Positions 1-6,491 of a stretch of DNA of 7,540 nt are shown here, piece by piece. Each line of letters starts with the position of its first letter. Position 1 is the first letter of the stretch. Where the stretch lies: the NCBI GenBank assembly GCA_019236485.1, contig JAFAIY010000329.1, forward strand, positions 1 to 7,540, in the 5' to 3' direction. The position numbers and the translations under genes were made by a program. The notes under the pieces were generated by a model that did no database searches, had not been told where the DNA came from, and saw only the letters and a program-made list of their open reading frames with translations. Origin of the DNA: Comamonas sp. (GTDB taxonomy: Bacteria > Pseudomonadota > Gammaproteobacteria > Burkholderiales > Burkholderiaceae_C).

Positions 1-491
1 GTGTACTGGGCAGCCTTGAGCTTGCGCAGGGTTTCCGACACGTCACGGGCGATTTCGTTGGAATGGATTTCCTGGGTCTTGATCACGCCATCGGGGTTGA
101 TCACAAAGGTACCGCGCAGAGCCAGGCCTTCTTCGGGGATGTGCACGCCGAAAGCGTTGGTCAGCTGGTGCGTGGGGTCGCCCACCAGAGGGAACTGAGC
201 CTTGCCCACGGCGTCGGAAGTCTCGTGCCACACCTTGTGCGAGAAATGCGTGTCGGTGGTGACGATGTACACCTCGGCGCCGGCCTTCTGGAATTCGGCG
301 TAGTTGTTGGCAGCGTCTTCGATTTCGGTGGGGCAGTTGAAGGTGAAGGCGGCAGGCATGAAGATCACCACGGACCACTTGCCCTTGAGGTTGGCTTCGG
401 TCACTTCGATGAACTCACCCTTGGCGGCGCCAGCGCGTTGCACAAAAGCGGTGGTCTTGAAGGGTTGGACTTGCGTATTGATCAGGGACAT
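1..491 (-). CDS. ahpC: Alkyl hydroperoxide reductase subunit C (2-Cys peroxiredoxin), C-terminus cut by window edge
   Basis: Cytosolic peroxidase that reduces H2O2, organic hydroperoxides and peroxynitrite, normally re-reduced by AhpF. The visible protein is 163 residues plus two bases and runs off the left edge. It starts MSLINTQVQPFK, nearly identical to the E. coli AhpC N-terminus. The peroxidatic motif PAAFTFNCPTE puts the peroxidatic cysteine at residue 53, with the conserved Pro and Thr of PxxxTxxC in place. GDPTHQLTNAFGV and RGTFVINPDGVI follow, as in the AhpC/Prx1 class, and the visible part ends near LRKLKAAQY. The resolving cysteine (VCP region) would lie off the window. Compared with E. 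coli there is a short insertion (about six residues, VQRAGAA area, 17-23) before GEFIEVTE. The start is supported by AGGAAA (497-502), seven bases upstream of ATG. It is transcribed away from bfr. ahpF, if present, would be to the left and cannot be seen. Confidence 0.96.
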   Translation of the reverse strand, partial: MSLINTQVQPFKTTAFVQRAGAAKGEFIEVTEANLKGKWSVVIFMPAAFTFNCPTEIEDAANNYAEFQKAGAEVYIVTTDTHFSHKVWHETSDAVGKAQFPLVGDPTHQLTNAFGVHIPEEGLALRGTFVINPDGVIKTQEIHSNEIARDVSETLRKLKAAQY

Positions 492-526
492 TGCTCTTTC
501 CTCTTGGTTAGCGACTGAACACGGAA

Positions 527-542
527 CGAAGTTTAGACTTCG
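527..542 (-). promoter_or_regulatory. Small hairpin in the ahpC leader
   Basis: CGAAGT-TTAG-ACTTCG is a perfect six-base inverted repeat with a four-base loop. It sits 35 bases upstream of the ahpC start codon, and would lie in the 5' untranslated region if transcription starts near 562. It has no T-run, so it is not a terminator. It may stabilise the mRNA or be a protein site. The function is unknown. Confidence 0.3.
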
Positions 543-546
543 GTGC

Positions 547-595
547 TTGATAAATCTAATCAATTGACTTTATATCATCGATTGATTTAATCAAT
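547..595. promoter_or_regulatory. AT-rich ahpC control region with two palindromes (candidate OxyR or other LysR-type operator)
   Basis: Two inverted repeats stand out in a strongly AT-rich stretch of otherwise GC-rich DNA. TTGATAAATCTAATCAA (547-563) has TTGAT/ATCAA arms around seven bases. ATTGATTTAATCAAT (581-595) has seven-base perfect arms around one base. Their centres are 33 bases apart, about three helical turns, so both would face the same side of the DNA. Both have the T-N11-A form typical of LysR-type regulators. On the minus strand TATAAA (574-569) lies between them and is a plausible -10 for ahpC. No good -35 stands at the right spacing, as is common for activator-dependent promoters. 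OxyR is the known activator of ahpC in many proteobacteria, so it is the first candidate, but the half-sites are not the classic E. coli ATAG type. The regulator assignment is inference. Confidence 0.5.
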
Positions 596-760
596 ATTAC
601 TTCACCGCACAAAACTGCGTCGTCCCGGCAGTGAAGATCAGCCTTCTATTGTGGGGCGTTTCCGCGGCTTTCAAGCAATGAGCCCCTCAATCGCCGTCAT
701 AGCTTTTCTTTCGTCATCAAACCGTCAGCAGCTCCATGTCGGCGGAGAGCTAAACGAGAA

Positions 761-786
761 CGCGCATCATGTGCAGCCAATGCGCG
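761..786. repeat. Inverted repeat upstream of the bfr promoter
   Basis: CGCGCAT (761-767) and ATGCGCG (780-786) are perfect seven-base arms around twelve bases. The repeat ends 16 bases before the proposed bfr -35 box, a typical place for an activator or repressor site. I do not recognise it as a Fur box. The rest of 596-760 contains no gene I can support. It holds only a weak CTTCAC/GTGAAG inverted pair (600-605 and 631-636). Confidence 0.3.
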
Positions 787-802
787 CAGACATGGGCATT
801 TC

Positions 803-830
803 TTGATCTGTCGCATAAACCAACGACAAT
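803..830 (+). promoter_or_regulatory. Possible sigma-70 promoter of bfr
   Basis: TTGATC (803-808) and GACAAT (825-830) are separated by 16 bases. They would start transcription near 837, about 30 bases before the bfr ATG. Each box matches the consensus only partly, so this is a plausible rather than certain promoter. Confidence 0.35.
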
Positions 831-866
831 CCAAGTAACAGAACAACCGCCGAGAAGGAGTCCCCC

Positions 867-1343
867 ATGAAAGGTGACGCACAAGTCATTTCCTGGCTGC
901 AAGCTCAGCTCAAGAACGAACTGACCGCCATCAACCAGTACTTTCTGCACTACCGCATGTACAAGCACTGGGGCTTCGACAAGCTGGCCAAGAAGGAATA
1001 CGAGGAATCCATCGGCGAGATGAAGCACGCCGACTGGCTGATGGACCGCATCTTCATGCTCGACGGCCTGCCCAATCTGCAGGACCTGGGCAAGCTGCAG
1101 ATCGGCGAGGACGTGCCCGAGGCACTGGCCTGCGATCTGCGCCTGGAGCAGGCCGCCCAGCAGACCATCAAGGACGGCATGGCCCACTGCGAAGCCGTGC
1201 GCGACTATGTCTCGCGCGATCTGCTGCAGAAGATTCTGGACGACACCGAGGAACATATCGACTACCTCGAAACCCAGATCGATCTGATCGACAAGGTGGG
1301 CGTGCAAAACTATCTGCAGTCGCAGATGGGCGAGGCCTCCTGA
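867..1343 (+). CDS. bfr: Bacterioferritin (haem-containing iron storage protein)
   Basis: Forms a 24-subunit cytosolic shell that oxidises Fe(II) and stores it as a ferric mineral, with haem bound between subunit pairs. The 158-residue length equals that of E. coli Bfr, and MKGDAQVI, ELTAINQYFLH, EMKHAD, LPNLQDLGKL, DYVSRD and QNYLQSQM are family hallmarks. The haem ligand Met52 is present. By ungapped alignment with E. coli, ferroxidase residues Glu18, Glu51, His54, Glu94 and His130 are kept, but position 127, normally a bridging Glu, is Thr (DDTEEH). Glu128 and Glu129 follow and could compensate. The start is well supported by AGAAGGAG (853-860), six bases before ATG. The gene stands alone, divergent from ahpC, and ends in a strong terminator. 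The pairing with ahpC fits a role in limiting Fenton chemistry. Confidence 0.97.
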   Translation: MKGDAQVISWLQAQLKNELTAINQYFLHYRMYKHWGFDKLAKKEYEESIGEMKHADWLMDRIFMLDGLPNLQDLGKLQIGEDVPEALACDLRLEQAAQQTIKDGMAHCEAVRDYVSRDLLQKILDDTEEHIDYLETQIDLIDKVGVQNYLQSQMGEAS

Positions 1344-1358
1344 ACCCGGCCCCGGCCG

Positions 1359-1387
1359 AAAAAAAGCGGACTCCGGTCCGCTTTTTT
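1359..1387. terminator. Bidirectional intrinsic terminator between bfr and the alpha-E gene
   Basis: GCGGAC (1366-1371), loop TCCG and GTCCGC (1376-1381) form a perfect six-base GC-rich stem. A seven-base A-run lies on the left and a six-base T-run on the right. It therefore works as a rho-independent terminator on both strands and serves both convergent genes, bfr (stop at 1343) and the alpha-E gene (stop at 1403). Confidence 0.92.
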
Positions 1388-1402
1388 CATGGCCGCGCCG
1401 GC

Positions 1403-2359
1403 TCAGCTGGGCATCAGAAAATCCCGGCTGATGCCCGAGCCCAGATCGTTGATGCGGTCCAGGAACTGCGTCAGATAGGCATGCAGACCCGTGGTCAGGA
1501 TCTCGTCGATGCGGCCGTACTGCAGATCGGCGAGCAGGCGCCCGGCCTTGCGCTCGGTCTCGCGCGAATGCTCGTTGCCCACGCGCTCCAGGTTCTTGAC
1601 CACCTCGCGCATGCTGGCCAGCAGCGAGCGCGGCATGTCGGCGCGCAGCATCAGCAGCTCGGCCACGCGCTCCGGCGTGATCACATCGCGGTAGACCTTG
1701 CGGTAGATCTCGAAGGCCGAGACGCTGCGCAGCAGCGCGCTCCAGTGGTAGAAGTCGAAGTTCATCATGGCGCGGCCACGCGGCATGCCGTGGTAGTCGC
1801 GCTCTATGGAGTGGAACTTCACATCCAGTAGCCGGGCCGTGTTGTCGGCCCGCTCCACGAAAGTCCCCAGGCTCACGAAGTGCAGGGCCTCGTCCTTGAG
1901 CATGGTGCCCAGCGACACGCCGCGCCACAGATGCGAACGGTACTTGACCCATTCGAAGAACTGGGCCGGGTCCTTCTTCCAGCCCTCCTTGGCGAAGTTG
2001 CGCTGCAGCGCCAGCCAGGTCTGGTTCTGGGTCTCCCAGGACTCGGTGGTCAGCGCTCCGCGCACCGCGCGGGCGTTCTCGCGCGCGGCCTTGAGGCAGG
2101 AGAAGATGGAGGACGGGTTGATCTCGTCCGACACCATGAACTCCAGCACCGAGTCGCGGTCCACCGCCGCATAGCGGTCCCTGAAGGCCGGTATCAGCTC
2201 GCTGATGGACAGCACGCTGTGCCAGCCGCGGTGCGCATCGTGGATGGCCTGAGGCAGCATGGCGGTTTCATAGGACACGCTGAGCATGCGCGCGGTGTTC
2301 TCTGCGCGCTCGGTGTATCGGGACATCCAGTACAAATGGTCTGCGGTACGTGACAGCAT
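1403..2359 (-). CDS. Alpha-E domain protein (COG2307 family), partner of a circularly permuted ATP-grasp
   Basis: A 318-residue, all-helical, soluble-looking protein of the alpha-E family. Comparative genomics links this family to COG2308 ATP-grasp proteins and transglutaminase-like proteins in predicted peptide-forming or peptide-modifying systems. I know of no established biochemical activity. It begins MLSRTADHLYWMSRYTERAENTAR, a family signature. The core motif recurs: ERAENTAR at 17-24 and ERADNTAR at 169-176, which points to an internal duplication of the helical unit. DEINPSS (78-84), RENARAVR (93-100) and NEHSRETER (262-270) are other conserved-looking polar patches. The ATG is chosen over upstream starts because of the N-terminal signature and a GGAGG (2366-2370) six bases before it. 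The start shares its A with the stop of the upstream ATP-grasp gene (TGATG), so translation is probably coupled. It is the last gene of the operon. The usual transglutaminase-like gene does not follow. Confidence 0.9.
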   Translation of the reverse strand: MLSRTADHLYWMSRYTERAENTARMLSVSYETAMLPQAIHDAHRGWHSVLSISELIPAFRDRYAAVDRDSVLEFMVSDEINPSSIFSCLKAARENARAVRGALTTESWETQNQTWLALQRNFAKEGWKKDPAQFFEWVKYRSHLWRGVSLGTMLKDEALHFVSLGTFVERADNTARLLDVKFHSIERDYHGMPRGRAMMNFDFYHWSALLRSVSAFEIYRKVYRDVITPERVAELLMLRADMPRSLLASMREVVKNLERVGNEHSRETERKAGRLLADLQYGRIDEILTTGLHAYLTQFLDRINDLGSGISRDFLMPS

Positions 2360-3822
2360 CAACGGCCTCCGTCTTGATCTTCGAGCACCCAGGTGTCCTT
2401 GGTGCCTCCGCCCTGGGATGAGTTCACCACCAGCGAGCCTTTCTTGAGCGCCACGCGCGTCAGCCCGCCCGCGACCATATTGATCTCGGTGCCCGCAAGC
2501 ACGAAAGGCCGCAGATCGATATGGCGCGGTGCGATGCCTCGCTCCACCATGGTCGGACAGGTGGACAGGGAGAGCGTGGGCTGGGCGATATAGCCGGCGG
2601 GATGGGCCAGCAGCGCACGCCGGAAGTCCTCGATCTCGGCCTTGGTCGCGGCCGGTCCGATGAGCATGCCGTAGCCGCCCGCGCCGTGTACCTCCTTGAC
2701 CACCAACTCGTGCAGATGGGCCAGCACATACTGCAGGTCTTCCTGCTTGCGGCACAGCCAGGTCGGAACGTTCTGCAGAATGGGCTCTTCGCCCAGGTAG
2801 AAGCGGATCATCTCAGGCACATAGGGGTAGACCGATTTGTCGTCGGCCAGGCCCGTGCCCACGGCATTGCAGATATTGACGTTGCCGGCGCGGTAGGCGC
2901 GCATCAGCCCCGCGCAGCCCAGCGTGGAGCCAGGACGGAACACCTCGGGATCGAGAAAATCATCGTCGACGCGGCGGTAGATCACGTCCACCCGCTGCAG
3001 GCCTTGGGTGGTGCGCATATAGACCATGTCTTTCTCGACCACCAGATCCTGGCCTTCGACCAGTTCCACCCCCATCTGCTGGGCCAGGAAAGCATGCTCG
3101 AAATAGGCGCTGTTGTGCATGCCCGGCGTGAGCACCACCACCGTGGGCTCCTGCACGCCCTGGGGGGCGCTGGCGCGCAAGGTGTCCAGCAGCATGTCCG
3201 GGTAATGGGCCACGGGCGCCACCGCATGCTTGCTGAACAGCTCGGGAAACAGCCGCATCATCATGCGGCGGTTTTCCAGCATATAGGACACGCCCGAGGG
3301 CACGCGCAGATTGTCCTCGAGCACGTAATACACGCCCTCGCCGCTGTCGCTGCCGGGCGCCGGGGCGCGCACTATGTCTATGCCGGCGATGTTCGCGTAG
3401 ACATCGTTGGGCACCTGTATGCCCTCCATCTGGGGCCGGTACTGGCTGTTGCCGCGCACCAGCTCCTGCGGGATCAGGCCCGCGCGCACCATGTCCTGGC
3501 CGTGATAGGCATCGCGGATGAAGCGGTTCAGCGCCGTGACGCGCTGCACCAGGCCCGCCTGCATGCGGCTCCACTCATGGGCGGGAATGATGCGTGGGAT
3601 CAGGTCGAAGGGAATCAGCCGCTCCGCGCCCGCGCCGCTCTCGTCCTTGTCACCGTAGACGGCGAAAGTGATGCCCACGCGGCGGAACACGATCTCGGCC
3701 TCGGCGCTGCGGGCCTGCAGATAGTCCTGCGACTGCTTGGCCAGCCATTGCGCATAGTCACGATAGTGGTCCCGCACCGCGGCGGCGCTCGAATTCAGAT
3801 ACATCTCATCGAAGGTGCGCAT
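2359..3822 (-). CDS. Circularly permuted ATP-grasp family protein (COG2308, CP_ATPgrasp)
   Basis: A 487-residue predicted ligase. ATP-grasp enzymes activate a carboxylate as acyl phosphate and join it to an amine or thiol, but the substrate of this family is unknown to me. Recognisable family segments are RRVGITFAVYGD (47-58), IPFDLIPRII (70-79), VRGNSQYRPQMEGIQVPND (122-140), YYVLEDNLRVPSGVSYML (165-182) with acidic E169/D170 and R173, LTPGMHNSAYFEHAFLA (231-247), and VVKEVHGAGGYGML (374-387) with the glycine-rich nucleotide loop. They continue with HIDLRPFV (434-441) and SSQGGGTKDTWVL (468-480). There is no signal peptide or membrane segment. The start MRTFDEMY is supported by GAGAGGA (3828-3834), five bases upstream. 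The reading frame stays open further upstream, but that stretch overlaps comEC and lacks family similarity. It is the first gene of a coupled operon with the alpha-E gene, 95 bases downstream of comEC. Confidence 0.93.
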   Translation of the reverse strand: MRTFDEMYLNSSAAAVRDHYRDYAQWLAKQSQDYLQARSAEAEIVFRRVGITFAVYGDKDESGAGAERLIPFDLIPRIIPAHEWSRMQAGLVQRVTALNRFIRDAYHGQDMVRAGLIPQELVRGNSQYRPQMEGIQVPNDVYANIAGIDIVRAPAPGSDSGEGVYYVLEDNLRVPSGVSYMLENRRMMMRLFPELFSKHAVAPVAHYPDMLLDTLRASAPQGVQEPTVVVLTPGMHNSAYFEHAFLAQQMGVELVEGQDLVVEKDMVYMRTTQGLQRVDVIYRRVDDDFLDPEVFRPGSTLGCAGLMRAYRAGNVNICNAVGTGLADDKSVYPYVPEMIRFYLGEEPILQNVPTWLCRKQEDLQYVLAHLHELVVKEVHGAGGYGMLIGPAATKAEIEDFRRALLAHPAGYIAQPTLSLSTCPTMVERGIAPRHIDLRPFVLAGTEINMVAGGLTRVALKKGSLVVNSSQGGGTKDTWVLEDQDGGR

Positions 3823-3896
3823 TCCAGTCCTCTCATTCTTGGCACAGCGGATAAGGGCCGCGCTCGCCATGCAACAGCATGACGGCAATTTCTCCA

Positions 3897-3912
3897 TGCA
3901 AACCTTATGCCA
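3897..3912 (-). promoter_or_regulatory. Candidate sigma-54 (RpoN) promoter for the ATP-grasp/alpha-E operon
   Basis: On the minus strand the bases read TGGCATAAGGTTTGCA. This matches the -24/-12 consensus TGGCACG-N4-TTGCA with the invariant GG and GC at the exact ten-base spacing, and differs only at the two bases after TGGCA. It ends 74 bases before the ATP-grasp start codon, giving a predicted transcription start near 3887 and a leader of about 65 bases. That leader contains a small CATGC/GCATG hairpin (3868-3881). Placement in the only gap between comEC and the operon supports function. An enhancer-binding activator would have to bind inside the 3' end of comEC. I found no clear NtrC-type site there by eye. 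Confidence 0.5.
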
Positions 3913-3917
3913 ATTTC

Positions 3918-6413
3918 TCAGGGCCGTCCCGTAGAAACCGCGTGCACATCCCAATAATGCGCCCGAATCTGCCGCTCGCACTGCAAACTCTGCGGCCGGG
4001 CCGAATTCCAGTAGGCGGCGCCGCAGCGATCCTGGATCACGAGCCGGCTGCCCGCGCTGCCATAGCGGTCCAGCACCGCCGGCACCGGATGGCCGAAACG
4101 GTTCAGATAGCCGGCCTGCACCATCGCCCATTGCGGACTCAGGCCCTGCACCCAGGGCGCAGTCGATGAGGTCTTGCTGCCATGGTGGGGCACCAGCAAC
4201 CAGTCCACGGGAGCGCCCAGCCCGGATTCCAGCAGCTGCCGCTCCTGCGCGGCTTCTATGTCTCCGGCCAGCAAGGCCACGCGGCCCGTGGCCGAACGCA
4301 GGCGCAGCACGCAGCTGCCAAAGTTGGGCCTGGGCTTGCGGCCGCCCAGCCAGTCGTCGCCGGGCGGCGGGTGCAGCACTTCGAACTCCACGCCATCCCA
4401 TAGCCAGCGCTGGCCTCGGGTGCAGCGCTGCACGGGCGCCAGGGCCGCCAGCTGCGGATCCTCGATCACGGAATCCGAGCCCCAGACCGCCAGCCCCGGC
4501 TGCGCGCCGCTGACGGCCAGTGCGCCCCCCGTGTGGTCGCTGTCGCGATGGCTGAGCATCATGGCGTCCAGCCTCATGCCCTGGGCAGCCAGCAGGGGCA
4601 GGAGCACGCGCTCGCCCGCATCGCTGCTGCGGCCGTAGCGCGGTCCCGCGTCATACAGCATGCGATGCGCGGCCGTGCTGATGATCACCGCATTGCCCTG
4701 GCCGATATCGGCGGCCAGCAGCTCGAACTCGCCCCAGCCCGGCCATGCGGCGGGCCAGCACAGGGCCGGCAGCGCGAACAGGGCCGACACCAGCCTGAGC
4801 CTGGCGGGCAGCGGCGCAATCAGCAGCAGACCCGCGGCTATGGCCAGCAGGCTGGCCCACCATGCGGGCTGGGGCAGGGCCCAGACCGCCCAGGGCAGGG
4901 CCGCCAACCATTGCAGCAGCGCCATCAGTGGCAGCATGGCGGCTGCGGCCCAGGCCGCGGCCGCCGGCACCAGAGCCGCGAGCAGGGCCAGCGGCGTGAC
5001 GATCAGCGTCACCCAGGGAATGGCCACAAGATTGGCCAGCAGGCCGACGATGGACACCTGACCAAACAGCAGCAGGCCCAGCGGCGCCAGAGCCACAGAG
5101 ATCAGCCACTGCTCGCGCCAAAGCCCCTGCAATTTCGACAGAAAACGCCGTGCAGCCGTTTCACCCTCTGCGCGGGAAGCTCCTGCATCTGTAGCCAGCA
5201 GAACGCCCACGGCCACAAAGCTGAGCCAGAAGCCGGCCTGCCATAGCGCCCAGGGATCGGCGACCACCACCACGGCCAGCGCCAGCAGCCAGACACAGGG
5301 CCAAGGCCAGCGCACGCCCAGCCACTGCAGCAGCGCCACCACGGCCAGCATGCATACGGTGCGCTGCGCGGGCAGGCCCCAGCCGCTGAACAAGGCATAG
5401 GCCGCGGCCAGCAGCACGCCGGCCAGCAGCGCCACGCGCGGCGCGGGCCAGATGCGGCAGGCGCGCGCGCTCAGCCGCCAGAGCCGCCCCACCAGCAGCG
5501 CTGCAAGCCACGCGAACATTGTGATGTGGAGGCCCGAGATGCTCATAAGATGGGCCACGCCGGTCTGGCGGAACATGGCCCAGTCGGCGCGATCTATGGC
5601 CTGCTGGTCGCCAACGGCCAGGGCCGCGACCACGCCGACGGCCGCCTGCTGCCTGTCCGCGGCCATGGCGGGCCACCAAAGCTGCAGCCGCGCCGACTGT
5701 GCCAGGATGCGATCGCGCAGCCATTGGCGCCAGCGCTGCAACCGGTATTCGGACGTAAGCTCGAGCAGCTGCGGCGCCGGCTGCTCACGCACATAGCCCG
5801 TGGCCTGCACGCCCTGCTCCCAGGCCTGGAGCTCGTAATCAAAGCCATGGGGGTTGCGCGAACCATGCGGGCGTTTGACGCGCACGGTGAAACGCCAGCG
5901 CTGGCCGGGACTCAGCGCCACGCCATGGGCCCAGCCCGCAAGCCGGGGTTCGGCCGCATCCAGCTCCTGCCCGAATGGGCCATACCAGGACAGCTCCATC
6001 ACGCCCGGCACGCCCTGCGGCGCCCGCTCGACCACCAAGCGCCAGCGCTGGCCATTGGCCGTGTTCTGCAGCATGGAGGCGATCGTGCCTTCCACCACGA
6101 TATCCACGGCCTCCAGCGGCTTGGGCAGGGTCTGCTCCAGATAGGCATGGGCGCGCCACCCGCTCAGGCCCGCCACGCAGCAGGCGGCGCCCGACAGCAG
6201 CAACAGCCAGCGCCATACTGCTCCGCCACGCAGCAGCGCGGCAAGCAAGGCCAGGGCGCAGCCCGTTCCCAGCAGCCACTGGTAGGCGGGCAGGCTCCAC
6301 AGCCCGGCCTGGCTGACCTGCCAGGCCGCGCCCAGCACACAGCCCCATAGCGGCGCCAGCCACGAAAGGCGCTCGCGGGACAGGACAGGGCTGGAGCTGG
6401 AGCTAGGCGACAT
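3918..6413 (-). CDS. comEC: ComEC/Rec2 family DNA uptake channel protein
   Basis: Inner-membrane protein that carries single-stranded DNA into the cytoplasm during natural transformation. At 831 residues it is full length. The order is: N-terminal membrane segments (about 17-85), a soluble OB-type DUF4131 region (about 100-210), the Competence domain with many helices and the signature VAHLMSISGLHITMF (286-300) running to about 555, and a C-terminal metallo-beta-lactamase-like domain. That last domain holds DIGQGNA (569-575), SHRDSDHTGG (621-630) with the HxDxDH metal motif, NFGSCVLRL (697-705), AGDIE (716-720), VPHHGSKTSS (741-750) and FGHP (773-776). The metal-binding residues look intact, which suggests an active nuclease-type domain. 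The ATG start lacks a clear Shine-Dalgarno sequence and its leader holds GC-rich inverted repeats, which may mean weak or controlled translation. It is divergent from the RidA-like gene. The ATP-grasp operon follows, but probably with its own promoter. Confidence 0.95.
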   Translation of the reverse strand: MSPSSSSSPVLSRERLSWLAPLWGCVLGAAWQVSQAGLWSLPAYQWLLGTGCALALLAALLRGGAVWRWLLLLSGAACCVAGLSGWRAHAYLEQTLPKPLEAVDIVVEGTIASMLQNTANGQRWRLVVERAPQGVPGVMELSWYGPFGQELDAAEPRLAGWAHGVALSPGQRWRFTVRVKRPHGSRNPHGFDYELQAWEQGVQATGYVREQPAPQLLELTSEYRLQRWRQWLRDRILAQSARLQLWWPAMAADRQQAAVGVVAALAVGDQQAIDRADWAMFRQTGVAHLMSISGLHITMFAWLAALLVGRLWRLSARACRIWPAPRVALLAGVLLAAAYALFSGWGLPAQRTVCMLAVVALLQWLGVRWPWPCVWLLALAVVVVADPWALWQAGFWLSFVAVGVLLATDAGASRAEGETAARRFLSKLQGLWREQWLISVALAPLGLLLFGQVSIVGLLANLVAIPWVTLIVTPLALLAALVPAAAAWAAAAMLPLMALLQWLAALPWAVWALPQPAWWASLLAIAAGLLLIAPLPARLRLVSALFALPALCWPAAWPGWGEFELLAADIGQGNAVIISTAAHRMLYDAGPRYGRSSDAGERVLLPLLAAQGMRLDAMMLSHRDSDHTGGALAVSGAQPGLAVWGSDSVIEDPQLAALAPVQRCTRGQRWLWDGVEFEVLHPPPGDDWLGGRKPRPNFGSCVLRLRSATGRVALLAGDIEAAQERQLLESGLGAPVDWLLVPHHGSKTSSTAPWVQGLSPQWAMVQAGYLNRFGHPVPAVLDRYGSAGSRLVIQDRCGAAYWNSARPQSLQCERQIRAHYWDVHAVSTGRP

Positions 6414-6427
6414 GACGCCATGCTAGA

Positions 6428-6455
6428 TGCGGCCGCCGCGGCCGCAGACTGCGGC
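6428..6455. repeat. Overlapping GC-rich inverted repeats in the comEC leader
   Basis: TGCGGCCGCCGCGGCCGCA (6428-6446) is palindromic except at its central base and contains two NotI-type GCGGCCGC octamers. Its right end forms a second inverted repeat, GCCGCA-GAC-TGCGGC (6441-6455). The two structures share bases and so exclude each other as RNA hairpins. They lie 15 bases from the comEC ATG on the side of its leader. No T-run is present, so this is not an ordinary terminator. Confidence 0.5.
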
Positions 6456-6491
6456 TATCCCTGCCCTGCAACCCGCGTGAAAACCGCCGCC

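Noticed and set aside
2360..2755. Upstream extension of the alpha-E frame to 450 residues
   Set aside because: It would lie inside the ATP-grasp gene in another frame. The family N-terminus MLSRTADHLYWMSRY and a GGAGG site fix the start at 2359.
3868..3881. CATGC/GCATG hairpin as a terminator after comEC
   Set aside because: The stem is only five base pairs with no T-run on either strand, so it cannot be called an intrinsic terminator.
2521..3882. 453-codon open frame on the plus strand opposite the ATP-grasp gene
   Set aside because: It is a high-GC antisense shadow: His/Arg/Gln/Ala-rich, with no recognisable domain, and it covers a clearly real gene on the other strand.
4181..4193. TGGTG-GGG-CACCA inverted repeat as an NtrC-type enhancer site
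   Set aside because: The half-sites are in the wrong order and spacing for NtrC, and the bases encode the conserved PHHG motif of ComEC.
3823..4401. Upstream extension of the ATP-grasp frame to 680 residues
   Set aside because: The extension overlaps the 3' part of comEC on the same strand in another frame and lacks family similarity. The start at 3822 has a good ribosome site and the family N-terminus.
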